Shown: positions 1 to 9,004 of the stretch, in pieces
Numbering within the stretch: position 1 is the first letter of the stretch
How the letters are laid out: every line of letters starts with the position of its first letter
Origin: Pseudomonas sp. B21-056
GTDB lineage: Bacteria > Pseudomonadota > Gammaproteobacteria > Pseudomonadales > Pseudomonadaceae
DNA: 64,000 nucleotides
Direction of reading: 5' to 3'
Assembly (NCBI RefSeq): GCF_026016325.1
Contig: NZ_CP087203.1
Coordinates: 558,001-622,000, forward strand
Position numbers and translations under genes: made by a program
Notes under the pieces: generated by a model
Databases searched by the model: none
Told to the model about the DNA's origin: nothing
The model's input: the letters and a program-made list of their open reading frames with translations, nothing else

Positions 1-1870
1 TCCGGCCGGCGGTACCGCCGATCAGGAAGCCACGGGTGCGGCTGTCGCCGGCGGCCCAGGCCAGGTCGCCGATACGCTGGAAGCCGAACATCGAGTAGAA
101 GATGTAGAACGGCAGCATCGGCTGGTTGTGGCTGGAGTACGAAGTACCGGCGGCAATGAAGGAGCTCATGGCGCCCGCTTCGTTGATGCCTTCCTCGAGG
201 ATCTGGCCCTTCTTGTCTTCGCGGTAGAACATTACCTGGTCTTTATCGACTGGCTCGTAGAGCTGGCCGACGGACGAGTAGATGCCCAGTTGGCGGAACA
301 TGCCTTCCATACCGAAGGTACGGGCTTCGTCCGGGATGATCGGAACGATGCGCGAGCCGATTTCCTTGTCCTTGACCAGTTGCGCGAGGATCCGCACGAA
401 AGCCATGGTGGTGGAGATTTCGCGGTCGCCCGAACCGTCCAGGATCGCCTTGAGGGTTTCCAGTGGCGGGGTCGGAACGCTGAAGCTCTTGGCGCGACGC
501 TGGGGTACGAAACCGCCCAGTGCGGCACGGCGCTCGGCCAGGTAACGGGCCTCGGCGCTGCCTTCTTCAGGCTTGAAGAACGGCAGGTTTTCCAGCTCGC
601 TGTCTTTCACCGGAATGTCGAAGCGGTCGCGGAACAGCTTCAGGCTGTCGACATCGACCTTCTTGGTGTTGTGCGCGGTGTTCTTCGCTTCGCCGGCGCC
701 GGTGCCATAACCCTTGATGGTCTTGGCCAGGATGACGGTTGGCTGTTCCTTGTGGTTGACCGCTTCGTGGTACGCCGCGTAGACCTTGTACGGATCGTGG
801 CCGCCACGGTTGAGTTTCCAGATCTCGTCGTCGGACAGATCGGCAACCATCGCCTTGAGTTCAGGCGTGTTGAAGAAGTGCTCGCGGACGAACGCGCCGT
901 CCTTGGCCTTGTAGTTCTGGTATTCGCCGTCGATGACTTCGTCCATGCGACGTTGCAGGATACCGTCGACGTCCTTGGCCAGCAGTGGGTCCCAGAAACG
1001 GCCCCAGATGACCTTGTTGACGTTCCACTGGGCGCCACGGAACACGCCTTCGAGTTCCTGGATGATCTTGCCGTTGCCGCGAACCGGGCCGTCGAGGCGC
1101 TGCAGGTTGCAGTTGATGACGAAGATCAGGTTGTCCAGCTTCTCGCGGCCGGCCAGGGAGATCGCACCCAGGGATTCCGGCTCGTCGCACTCGCCGTCAC
1201 CCATGAAGCACCAGACTTTCTGCTTGCCTGGCTGGATGAAGCCGCGGGCTTCCAGGTACTTCATGAAGCGCGCCTGGTAGATCGCCTGGATCGGGCCCAG
1301 ACCCATGGAAACGGTCGGGAACTGCCAGAAATCTGGCATCAGCCAAGGGTGCGGGTACGAGGACAGGCCGTTGCCGTCCACTTCCTGGCGGAAGTTGTTC
1401 ATCTGGTCTTCGGAGATACGACCTTCCATGAACGCACGGGCGTAGACGCCTGGCGATGCGTGACCCTGGAAGTAGATCAGGTCGCCGCCGTGTTCGTCGG
1501 TCGGGGCCTGGAAGAAGTAGTTGAAGCCGATGTCATACAGCGTCGCGCTGGAGGCGAAGCTGGAGATGTGACCGCCCAGGTCAGAATCTTTCAGGTTGGT
1601 GCGCATGACCATGGCCAACGCGTTCCAACGTACCAGCGAGCGAATGCGGCGTTCCATGAACAGGTCGCCAGGCATGCGTGCTTCGTGGGTAACGGGGATC
1701 GTGTTGCGGTACGGCGTGGTGATGGCGTAGGGCAGTTGCGAACCGCTGCGGGTCGCGAGTTCGCCCATACGGGTCATCAGATAATGAGCACGGTCTTCGC
1801 CTTCTTTGTCGAGAACCGATTCCAGGGCGTCCAGCCATTCCTGGGTTTCGACGGGATCGAGGTCTTGCAT
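1..1870 (-). CDS. aceE: Pyruvate dehydrogenase E1 component (5' part; 3' end beyond window)
   Basis: Homodimeric-type E1 of the pyruvate dehydrogenase complex: it decarboxylates pyruvate with thiamine diphosphate and passes the acetyl group to the E2 lipoyl domain. The start ATG is at 1868-1870, preceded by GGAG at good spacing, and the protein begins MQDLDPVETQEWLDALESVL. About 623 codons are present and the reading frame runs off the left edge; family members are about 880-890 residues, so roughly the last third is missing. The ThDP motif GDGECDEPES is visible near residue 223. The gene diverges from glnE, as in other pseudomonads. Its upstream spacer holds two operator-like palindromes. 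Identification is secure. Confidence 0.97.
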   Translation of the reverse strand, partial: MQDLDPVETQEWLDALESVLDKEGEDRAHYLMTRMGELATRSGSQLPYAITTPYRNTIPVTHEARMPGDLFMERRIRSLVRWNALAMVMRTNLKDSDLGGHISSFASSATLYDIGFNYFFQAPTDEHGGDLIYFQGHASPGVYARAFMEGRISEDQMNNFRQEVDGNGLSSYPHPWLMPDFWQFPTVSMGLGPIQAIYQARFMKYLEARGFIQPGKQKVWCFMGDGECDEPESLGAISLAGREKLDNLIFVINCNLQRLDGPVRGNGKIIQELEGVFRGAQWNVNKVIWGRFWDPLLAKDVDGILQRRMDEVIDGEYQNYKAKDGAFVREHFFNTPELKAMVADLSDDEIWKLNRGGHDPYKVYAAYHEAVNHKEQPTVILAKTIKGYGTGAGEAKNTAHNTKKVDVDSLKLFRDRFDIPVKDSELENLPFFKPEEGSAEARYLAERRAALGGFVPQRRAKSFSVPTPPLETLKAILDGSGDREISTTMAFVRILAQLVKDKEIGSRIVPIIPDEARTFGMEGMFRQLGIYSSVGQLYEPVDKDQVMFYREDKKGQILEEGINEAGAMSSFIAAGTSYSSHNQPMLPFYIFYSMFGFQRIGDLAWAAGDSRTRGFLIGGTAGR

Positions 1871-2252
1871 GGCTTGCTCCAGGGCGGAAAGGCTACCAGA
1901 ATCGGTTGCCTGAGTTTGCGACTGGCCTTGTGGGCAGACGGTATAAATTCTTGGATTGCCGAAGGTTGTTTCGGCGGCGTGTAGTTTTACTACAAATCGT
2001 CGGCTGTTTCAGCCTTTCGGATGTATAGACGAGTAGTAAAACTACACATGAAAGGCTTTTGGCCCCTCGTTTCGTTGTGAGAATAATCGTTACTGTTGGT
2101 CTTTTGCTAACTCGAACAGGTAAAAACTTGATGTCGGCTGCCAATAAAATCAGATTTTCAGCTATTTATCATCTTTGTTCGACAGTCAATCAGGTAGTGG
2201 CTTTTGAAAAAACACTACATCCAGCCTTTCCCGCGCCGATCAAGGATAGACC
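1871..2252. other. aceE/glnE divergent intergenic region
   Basis: This 382 bp spacer is more AT-rich than its surroundings and holds no convincing gene. It contains the paired palindromes at 1979-2047. A weaker inverted pair, gtagtg at 2194-2199 and cactac at 2213-2218, lies closer to glnE. The glnE ribosome-binding site AAGGA is at 2242-2246. Confidence 0.7.
1979..2047. promoter_or_regulatory. Paired operator-like palindromes upstream of aceE
   Basis: The 15-mer GTGTAGTTTTACTAC (1979-1993) recurs as an exact reverse complement at 2033-2047. Each copy is itself near-palindromic (TGTAGT-TTT-ACTACA in the left one), so the layout is two regulator half-site pairs with centres about 54 bp (five helical turns) apart. 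This suits cooperative binding or looping over the aceE promoter. From memory, RpiR-family RccR directly controls aceE in P. fluorescens and is the leading candidate; the motif match is not verified. Confidence 0.6.
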
Positions 2253-5189
2253 ATGAGCCTGCCCCTGCTTGCCGAAATGCCGGCAATTTTCCAGTCATTG
2301 GTCAGCCGTGCCGAGCAGTCGTTCCGTGCGGCGGTTGCCTTGCTGGGCGACGACCTTGGACTGTCCACCTGGACGCCTGAACGCTGGAAGGAGTTCCATC
2401 GCGTCGCGGCCGCCAGTGATTTTGTCATCGAGCAGAGCGTCCGCGAGCCGTCGATGCTACTGGAACTGGTGCGCAGTGGCGAACTGGACCGCAGCCTGGC
2501 CGCCGGCGAAATGTGCGCGCAGATCGGCGCGGCCGTGCAGGCCGCCGAGAGTGAGGATGAGCTGGGACGTGTGCTGCGTCGCCAGCGTACCCGCCAGCAG
2601 GTGCGGATCATCTGGCGCGACCTGAACCGCAAGGCAGACCTCGTCCAGACCTGCCGCGATCTCTCGGACATGGCCGATACCTGCATCGACCAGGCCTATC
2701 AATGGCTGTACCAGCGTCTCTGCCTGCAATTCGGCACGCCCACCGGCCGGCGCAGCGGCACCGCGCAGCATATGGTCATCCTGGGCATGGGCAAGCTTGG
2801 CGCGGTGGAGCTGAACCTGTCGTCGGACATCGACCTGATCTTCGCCTACCCCGAGGGCGGCGAAACCGTCGGCGTGAAGCGGCCGCTGGATAACCAGGAG
2901 TTCTTCATCCGCGTTGGCCAGCGGCTGATCAAGGCCCTGGACCCGATGACCGTCGACGGCTTTGTGTTTCGCGTCGACATGCGCCTGCGTCCCTACGGCT
3001 CGGCCGGTGCGCTGGTGTTGAGCTTCAACGCCCTGGAGCAGTATTACCAGGATCAGGGGCGTGATTGGGAACGCTACGCGATGATCAAGGCGCGGGTGGT
3101 GGCAGGCGATCAGGTGGCCGGCGCGCAACTGCTCGACATGCTGCGCCCGTTCGTTTATCGCCGGTATCTGGATTTTTCCGCCATCGAAGCGCTGCGCACC
3201 ATGAAGCAGCTGATCCAGCAGGAAGTGCGGCGCAAGGGCATGGCCGACAACATCAAGCTGGGGTCGGGCGGTATCCGTGAAGTGGAGTTCATTGCCCAGG
3301 CTTTCCAGCTGATTCACGGCGGGCGCGACCTGAGTCTGCAACAGCGGCCCCTGCTGAAAGTACTGGGCACCCTGGAAGGCCAAGGTTATCTGCCTGCCAA
3401 AGTGATCGACGAGTTGCGCCAGGGCTATGAATTCCTGCGTTATACCGAGCACGCGATCCAGGCCATTGCCGACCGCCAGACCCAGATGCTGCCGGACAGT
3501 CCCCAGGATCAGGCGCGCATCGCATTCATGCTGGGCTTTGCCGACTGGGCGGCGTTCCATGAGCAGTTGATGTATTGGCGTGGACGCGTGGCCTGGCATT
3601 TCGGCCAGGTCATCGCTGATCCGGATGAAGAGGGCAGCCAGAGTGAAGTGGTGGTAGGTGGCGAATGGTTGCCGTTGTGGGAGGACAGCCAGGATGAAGA
3701 AGCCGCGTGCCGCCAGTTGGAGGAAGGTGGTTTCGTCGATGCGCCCAAAGCGCTGAAAGCCCTGGCTGTCCTGCGCAGCAGCCCGCAGTTGCGCGCGATG
3801 CAGCGCCTGGGACGCGAGCGTCTGGATGCGTTCATTCCGCGCCTGCTGGCCCAGGCGGTAGAGCACGCCGATCCAGACCTGGTGCTTGAGCGGGTACTGC
3901 CCTTGGTGGAGGCGGTGGCTCGTCGTTCGGCCTATCTGGTGCTGCTCACGGAAAACCCCGGCGCCCTGCGGCGCTTGCTGACGCTGTGCGCGGCGAGCCC
4001 GTGGATCGCCGAGCAGATCACCCGTTTCCCCTTGCTGCTGGATGAATTGCTCAATGAAGGCCGTCTGTTCAAGCCGCCCCTGGCACCGGAGCTGGCGGCG
4101 GAGTTGCGCGAACGCCTGACACGGATTCCCGAGGATGACCTCGAGCAGCAGATGGAAGCCCTGCGGCATTTCAAACTGGCGCACCGGCTGCGGGTGGCGG
4201 CGTCGGAAATCGCCGGCAGCCTGCCGCTGATGAAGGTCAGCGACTACCTGACCTGGCTGGCCGAGGCGATTCTCGAACAAGTCCTGGCCCTGGCCTGGCG
4301 CCAGACGGCGGCCAAGCATGGCGTACCGTTGCGCACTGACGGCAGCCTGTGCGATCCCGGCTTCATTATTGTCGGTTACGGGAAAGTCGGCGGCCTGGAA
4401 TTGGGGCATGGTTCCGACCTGGACCTGGTGTTCATCCACGACGGCGACCCCCAGGCGGAAACCGACGGGCCGAAACCCATCGACGGTGCCCAGTTTTTCA
4501 CCCGGCTCGGCCAGCGGATCATCCACTTGCTGACGGCCCAGACCAACTCCGGACAGTTGTATGAAGTGGACATGCGCCTGCGGCCGTCGGGGGCATCGGG
4601 GTTGCTGGTCAGTTCCCTTGGGGCATTTGCCCGTTATCAGGAGAATGAAGCCTGGACCTGGGAGCATCAGGCGCTAGTGCGGGCCCGGGTGCTGGTGGGC
4701 AGCCAGGATGTGGGCCAGGCCTTCGAGAAAGTCCGCGCCCAGGTGCTGGGGCGCAAGCGTGACCTGCCGACGCTGCGCCAGGAGGTCAGCGAGATGCGGG
4801 CCAAGATGCGCGACAACCTTGGTAGCAAGGGCACCGCCGCCGGGACTGCGCCCAACGCTTTCGAGGCCACGGCGCCCTTCGATCTCAAGCAGGATGCCGG
4901 AGGTATCGTCGATATTGAATTTATGGTGCAATACGCGGCCCTGGCGTGGTCCGAGGAACACCCGTCGCTGGCGCGCTACACCGATAACATCCGCATTCTG
5001 GAGGGGTTGCAAGAGGTTGGCCTGATGCCGCCCGAAGACGCCACCCTGCTGCGCGAGGCCTATAAGGCCTACCGCTCCGCCGCCCACCGCCAGGCCTTGC
5101 AGAAAGAGGCCGGGGTGATCACCGGCGACCAGTTTGTGAATGAGCGCCGAGAGGTGCTGCGGATCTGGCGTGAGCTGGGATTGAGTTGA
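2253..5189 (+). CDS. glnE: Glutamine synthetase adenylyltransferase / adenylyl-removing enzyme
   Basis: Bifunctional nitrogen-control enzyme that adenylylates glutamine synthetase (inactivation) and removes AMP by phosphorolysis (reactivation), in response to PII protein and glutamine. The 978-residue length is normal for the family. Two nucleotidyltransferase domains are visible: the N-terminal removal domain with GMGKLGAVELNLSSDIDL near residue 177, and the C-terminal transferase domain with GYGKVGGLELGHGSDLDL near residue 708. Both keep the SD(I/L)DL metal-binding aspartates. The ATG has an AAGGA site upstream. It diverges from aceE and is followed by a REP array. Confidence 0.97.
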   Translation: MSLPLLAEMPAIFQSLVSRAEQSFRAAVALLGDDLGLSTWTPERWKEFHRVAAASDFVIEQSVREPSMLLELVRSGELDRSLAAGEMCAQIGAAVQAAESEDELGRVLRRQRTRQQVRIIWRDLNRKADLVQTCRDLSDMADTCIDQAYQWLYQRLCLQFGTPTGRRSGTAQHMVILGMGKLGAVELNLSSDIDLIFAYPEGGETVGVKRPLDNQEFFIRVGQRLIKALDPMTVDGFVFRVDMRLRPYGSAGALVLSFNALEQYYQDQGRDWERYAMIKARVVAGDQVAGAQLLDMLRPFVYRRYLDFSAIEALRTMKQLIQQEVRRKGMADNIKLGSGGIREVEFIAQAFQLIHGGRDLSLQQRPLLKVLGTLEGQGYLPAKVIDELRQGYEFLRYTEHAIQAIADRQTQMLPDSPQDQARIAFMLGFADWAAFHEQLMYWRGRVAWHFGQVIADPDEEGSQSEVVVGGEWLPLWEDSQDEEAACRQLEEGGFVDAPKALKALAVLRSSPQLRAMQRLGRERLDAFIPRLLAQAVEHADPDLVLERVLPLVEAVARRSAYLVLLTENPGALRRLLTLCAASPWIAEQITRFPLLLDELLNEGRLFKPPLAPELAAELRERLTRIPEDDLEQQMEALRHFKLAHRLRVAASEIAGSLPLMKVSDYLTWLAEAILEQVLALAWRQTAAKHGVPLRTDGSLCDPGFIIVGYGKVGGLELGHGSDLDLVFIHDGDPQAETDGPKPIDGAQFFTRLGQRIIHLLTAQTNSGQLYEVDMRLRPSGASGLLVSSLGAFARYQENEAWTWEHQALVRARVLVGSQDVGQAFEKVRAQVLGRKRDLPTLRQEVSEMRAKMRDNLGSKGTAAGTAPNAFEATAPFDLKQDAGGIVDIEFMVQYAALAWSEEHPSLARYTDNIRILEGLQEVGLMPPEDATLLREAYKAYRSAAHRQALQKEAGVITGDQFVNERREVLRIWRELGLS

Positions 5190-5197
5190 GTATTGAA

Positions 5198-5690
5198 TGT
5201 GGGAGCGAACCTGCTCGCGAAAGCGGAGTGTCAGGCGACATTGATGTTGAATGTGCCGGCCTCATCGCGAGCAGGCTCGCTCCCACAATGGATTTGTGGT
5301 GTTTGAGGCACTTGGGGTAGATGAGGGCCCCCTGTGGGAGCGGGCTTGCCCGCGAAAGCTGAGTGTCAGGCGACATTGATGTTGAATGTGCCGGCCTCAT
5401 CGCGAGCAGGCTCGCTCCCACAATGGATTTGTGGTGTTTGAGGCACTTGGGGTAGATGAAGACCCCTGTGGGAGCGAGCCTGCTCGCGAAAGCAGCGTGT
5501 CAGGCGGCATTGATGTTGAATGTGCCGGCCTCATCGCGAGCAGGCTCGCTCCCACAATGGATTTGTGGTGTTTGAGGCACTTGGGGTAGATGAGACCCCC
5601 TGTGGGAGCGAGCCTGCTCGCGAAAGCGGAGTGTCAGGCGACATTGATGTTGGATGTGCCGGCCTCATCGCGAGCAGGCTCGCTCCCACA
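5198..5690. repeat. Tandem array of REP doublets, about 134 bp period
   Basis: Each unit opens with a TGTGGGAGCGAGCCTGCTCG-type palindrome and contains its inverted partner about 60-90 bp later. A near-identical linker follows (gacattgatgttgaatgtg between the pair, then atggatttgtggtgtttgag). Units start at 5198, 5333, 5467 and 5601; the fourth ends at 5690 without the trailing linker. Differences among units are few, so the amplification looks recent or homogenised. This is a REPIN/BIME-type element of the P. fluorescens REP family expanded as a direct tandem repeat. Small open frames inside it are by-products. Confidence 0.93.
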
Positions 5691-5747
5691 GGGGGAGAGT
5701 GTTTTGAAGGCAAAAGGCAACGACCTGGGCCACAGTGATTCTCGAGG

Positions 5748-5779
5748 CGGGGAGGCGTAGGCCTCCCCGTATCGTTTTT
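5748..5779 (+). terminator. Hairpin with T-run directly upstream of waaF
   Basis: CGGGGAGGC (5748-5756) pairs perfectly with GCCTCCCCG (5761-5769) around a 4-nt loop. TATCG and a run of five T (5775-5779) follow. The waaF Shine-Dalgarno GGAA begins at 5780, so the structure lies in the waaF leader. It could end glnE-side transcription or act as an attenuator for the LPS operon. Confidence 0.6.
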
Positions 5780-5788
5780 GGAAAGCAC

Positions 5789-6823
5789 ATGAATATTCTG
5801 ATCGTTGGGCCCAGTTGGGTCGGTGACATGGTGATGGCGCAGACACTGTTCCAGTGTCTCAAGCAGCGCCACCCGCAATGCGAAATCGACGTCCTGGCCC
5901 CGGAATGGAGCCGGCCGATCCTGGAGCGTATGCCGCAAGTACGCAAGGCCTTGAGCTTTCCGCTCGGTCACGGTGTGCTGGAGCTGGCGACCCGTCGACG
6001 CATCGGCAAGTCCCTGGCCGGTCAATATGACCAGGCAATCCTGCTGCCCAACTCGTTGAAGTCGACGCTGGTGCCGTTCTTCGCCGGTATTCCCAAGCGT
6101 ACCGGCTGGCGCGGCGAGTTCCGCTATGGCTTGCTCAACGACGTGCGCACGCTGGACAAAGAGCGCTATCCGCTGATGATCGAGCGTTTCATGGCCCTGG
6201 CCTACGCGCCGGGTGCCGAGTTGCCCAAGCCCTACCCACGCCCCGACCTACGGATCGACCCGGTGACCCGCGAAACGGCGCTGGCCAAGTTCGGCCTGAG
6301 CCTGGACCGCCCGGTGTTGGCATTGTGCCCCGGTGCCGAGTTCGGCGAGTCCAAGCGCTGGCCGGCGGATCATTACGCCCAGGTGGCCGAAGCCAAGATC
6401 CGTGAAGGCTGGCAAGTCTGGCTCTTCGGTTCGAAAAACGATCACTCGGTGGGTGAAGACATCCGCTCGCGGCTGATCCCGGGCCTGCGGGAAGAGTCGG
6501 TAAACCTCAGTGGCGACACTTCCCTGGCGGAGGCCATCGACCTGTTGTCCTGCGCCGACTCGGTGGTGTCCAACGATTCCGGGCTGATGCACGTGGCCGC
6601 TGCCCTGAACCGTCCGTTGGTGGCGGTCTACGGCTCCACCTCGCCGGGCTTTACGCCGCCATTGGCCGACAAGGTCGAAGTCGTGCGCCTGGGCATCGAA
6701 TGCAGCCCGTGCTTCGACCGTACCTGCCGCTTCGGTCATTACAATTGCCTGCGCCAGCTCATGCCGTCGTCGGTGAACGATGCCCTGGCACGTTTGCAGG
6801 GCACCCCCGTGGAGGTCCAGTAA
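5789..6823 (+). CDS. waaF: ADP-heptose:LPS heptosyltransferase II
   Basis: Adds the second L-glycero-D-manno-heptose to the inner LPS core at the cytoplasmic face of the inner membrane. The 344-residue product starts MNILIVGPSWVGDMVMAQTL, the typical GT9 N-terminus, and has the C-terminal nucleotide-sugar site with SNDSGLMHVAAAL. The start at 5789 was chosen because GGAAAG precedes it and it begins at the conserved N-terminus; an upstream in-frame ATG at 5735 would run through a hairpin. It is the first gene of the LPS core run, with waaC starting 2 nt after its stop. Confidence 0.95.
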   Translation: MNILIVGPSWVGDMVMAQTLFQCLKQRHPQCEIDVLAPEWSRPILERMPQVRKALSFPLGHGVLELATRRRIGKSLAGQYDQAILLPNSLKSTLVPFFAGIPKRTGWRGEFRYGLLNDVRTLDKERYPLMIERFMALAYAPGAELPKPYPRPDLRIDPVTRETALAKFGLSLDRPVLALCPGAEFGESKRWPADHYAQVAEAKIREGWQVWLFGSKNDHSVGEDIRSRLIPGLREESVNLSGDTSLAEAIDLLSCADSVVSNDSGLMHVAAALNRPLVAVYGSTSPGFTPPLADKVEVVRLGIECSPCFDRTCRFGHYNCLRQLMPSSVNDALARLQGTPVEVQ

Positions 6824-6824
6824 C

Positions 6825-7883
6825 TTGCGGGTATTGCTGATCAAGACCTCGTCGTTGGGCGATGTGGTCCACACGCTGCCGGCGCTGACCGACGCGGCGC
6901 GGGCGATTCCCGGCATCCGTTTCGATTGGGTGGTGGAGGAAGGTTTCGCCGAGATTCCGACCTGGCACCCGGCCGTGGGCAAAGTCATCCCGGTGGCGAT
7001 CCGTCGCTGGCGCAAGAACCTCTGGCAGACTATCAAGAGCGGCGAGTGGCGCCGTTTCAAGCAAGGCATGCGTGCCGAAAAGTATGACCTGGTGATCGAT
7101 GCCCAGGGTCTGCTGAAAAGCGCCTGGCTGACCCGCTACGTCAAGGCCCCGGTGGCTGGCCTGGATAAGAACTCGGCCCGTGAACCCCTGGCTGCACGTT
7201 TCTATTCCCGTCGCCTGGCGGTGGCACGCGGTCAGCATGCGGTAGAGCGCGTGCGACAACTGTTCGCCGTGGCGCTGGGCTATGACTTGCCCCAGAGCCT
7301 GGGCAACTACGGCCTGAGCGTCGATCGTCTGGTGGAACTGCCGCGCGCGTACCCTTATGTGGTGTTCCTGCATGGCACGACCTGGGAATCCAAGCACTGG
7401 CCGGAGTTGTACTGGCGCCAGCTCACCGAGCGCATGGGCCAGTTCGGCGTGGTGGTGAAGTTGCCGTGGGGTAACCCGCTGGAAAAGGCCCGGGCCGAAC
7501 GGATCGCCAAAGGGCTGCGCAATGCCTTGGTATTGCCGAAACTGAACCTGGGTGGGATGGGCAAGGTGCTGGCCGGTGCCCAGGCCTGTGTGGCGGTAGA
7601 CACCGGCCTCGGTCATTTGGCCGCCGCCCTGGATGTGCCGACCATCTCGCTGCTCGGCCCTACCAACCCGGTGCTGACTGGCGCCTATGGCAAGGGCCAG
7701 ATCCATCTCGCCAGCGATTTCCCCTGTGCGCCCTGCATGCAGAAACAATGTACCTATCCGCCGACCGCCGAAGACGCACGTCGGTTTGACCTGAAACGCG
7801 AGCAGCCCTTGTGCTTTACGCGACTGAACCCCGAGCGTGTTGCCAGCCACCTGAGCACGTTATTGGCTGAGGAGCCGCGCTGA
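6825..7883 (+). CDS. waaC: ADP-heptose:LPS heptosyltransferase I
   Basis: Transfers the first heptose onto Kdo2-lipid A. The product is 352 residues with a TTG start at 6825 placed after GGAGG (6811-6815), giving MRVLLIKTSSLGDVVHTLPAL, the classic WaaC N-terminus. The ADP-heptose-binding motif DTGLGHLAAAL lies near residue 260. The stop overlaps the waaG start, consistent with translational coupling in the core operon. An in-frame upstream ATG exists inside waaF but would add non-conserved residues. Confidence 0.95.
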   Translation: MRVLLIKTSSLGDVVHTLPALTDAARAIPGIRFDWVVEEGFAEIPTWHPAVGKVIPVAIRRWRKNLWQTIKSGEWRRFKQGMRAEKYDLVIDAQGLLKSAWLTRYVKAPVAGLDKNSAREPLAARFYSRRLAVARGQHAVERVRQLFAVALGYDLPQSLGNYGLSVDRLVELPRAYPYVVFLHGTTWESKHWPELYWRQLTERMGQFGVVVKLPWGNPLEKARAERIAKGLRNALVLPKLNLGGMGKVLAGAQACVAVDTGLGHLAAALDVPTISLLGPTNPVLTGAYGKGQIHLASDFPCAPCMQKQCTYPPTAEDARRFDLKREQPLCFTRLNPERVASHLSTLLAEEPR

Positions 7884-9004
7884 TGCAATTGGCTTTTGTC
7901 CTTTATAAATATTTTCCCTTTGGCGGCCTGCAGCGTGACTTCATGCGCATCGCCCTGGAGTGCCAGCGGCGTGGTCATGAGATCCGTGTCTACACGTTGA
8001 TCTGGGAAGGTGACGTGCCACCGGGTTTTGAAGTGCTGGTGGCGCCGGTCAAGGCGCTGTTCAACCACCGTCGCAACGAGAAACTCAGTGCGTGGATGGA
8101 AGCCGACCTGGCCAAGCGCCCGGTGGACCGCCTGATCGGCTTCAACAAGATGCCTGGCCTGGATGTGTATTACGCCGCCGACGGCTGTTTCGAAGACAAG
8201 GCGCAGAACCTGCGCAACTCCCTGTATCGGCGCTGGGGTCGCTACCGGCATTTCGCCGAGTACGAGCGGGCGGTGTTCGCCAGGGACGCCAAGACTGACG
8301 TGCTGATGATCTCCGAAGTCCAGCAGCCATTGTTCATCAAGCATTACGGCACGCCGCTGGAGCGCTTCCACCTGTTGCCGCCGGGTATCGCCCAGGACCG
8401 CCGCCGTCCCGCCGATGCCGACGCGATCCGTGCCGCGTTCCGTGCCGAGTTCGAGCTGGCCGATGACGATCTGTTGTTGGTACAGATCGGATCCGGGTTC
8501 AAGACCAAGGGCGTGGATCGCAGCCTCAAGGCCCTCGCCGCGCTGCCCGCCGAACTGAAAAAACGTACCCGGCTGTTTGTAATCGGCCAGGACGACCCCA
8601 AGGTATTCCAATTGCAGAGTGCCGCGTTGGGGCTCGGCGACAATGTACGGTTCCTCAAGGGACGCAGCGATATCCCGCGCTTCCTCCTGGGTGCCGACCT
8701 GTTGATCCATCCGGCGTACAACGAGAACACCGGCACCGTGCTGCTCGAGGCACTGGTGGCCGGCTTGCCGGTACTGGTCAGCGCGGTGTGCGGGTATGCC
8801 CATTACATCGCCGAGGCCGACAGTGGGCTGGTGCTGGACGAGCCGTTCGAACAGGCGCAGCTCACCGAGTATCTGCAGCGGATGCTGGGTGATGCCGGCG
8901 CGCGGGCGGCCTGGAGCCGCAATGGTCTGGCCTTCGCCGAAACGGCCGACCTCTACAGCATGCCGCAGCACGCGGCCGATGTGATATTGGCGGAGCACCC
9001 GTAA
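7883..9004 (+). CDS. waaG: LPS core glucosyltransferase I (WaaG-type, GT4)
   Basis: Membrane-associated GT4 enzyme that adds the first hexose of the outer core to heptose II. The 373 residues begin MQLAFVLYKYFPFGGLQRDF, with the glycine-rich GGLQRD acceptor loop typical of WaaG. The C-terminal half carries the GT4 donor site (YNENTGTVLLEALVAGLPVL). It overlaps waaC by one base and waaP by one base, so it is tightly coupled. Some pseudomonad WaaG proteins use another UDP-sugar; donor identity cannot be read from sequence. Confidence 0.93.
   Translation: MQLAFVLYKYFPFGGLQRDFMRIALECQRRGHEIRVYTLIWEGDVPPGFEVLVAPVKALFNHRRNEKLSAWMEADLAKRPVDRLIGFNKMPGLDVYYAADGCFEDKAQNLRNSLYRRWGRYRHFAEYERAVFARDAKTDVLMISEVQQPLFIKHYGTPLERFHLLPPGIAQDRRRPADADAIRAAFRAEFELADDDLLLVQIGSGFKTKGVDRSLKALAALPAELKKRTRLFVIGQDDPKVFQLQSAALGLGDNVRFLKGRSDIPRFLLGADLLIHPAYNENTGTVLLEALVAGLPVLVSAVCGYAHYIAEADSGLVLDEPFEQAQLTEYLQRMLGDAGARAAWSRNGLAFAETADLYSMPQHAADVILAEHP

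Noticed and set aside
128..1984. A 618-codon open frame on the + strand
   Set aside because: It is antisense to aceE, whose protein is unmistakable; GC-rich Pseudomonas genes commonly have long open antisense frames.
1893..2144. 83-residue reverse-strand open frame between aceE and glnE
   Set aside because: No ribosome site or family resemblance; it overlaps the operator-like palindromes.
2457..4667. A 736-codon open frame antisense to glnE
   Set aside because: Low-complexity, Gln/His/Arg-rich product with no family resemblance; glnE fills the region on the other strand.
5198..5690. Possible CRISPR array
   Set aside because: Units are about 134 bp with conserved linkers instead of variable spacers, and each contains an inverted REP pair; no cas genes are present.
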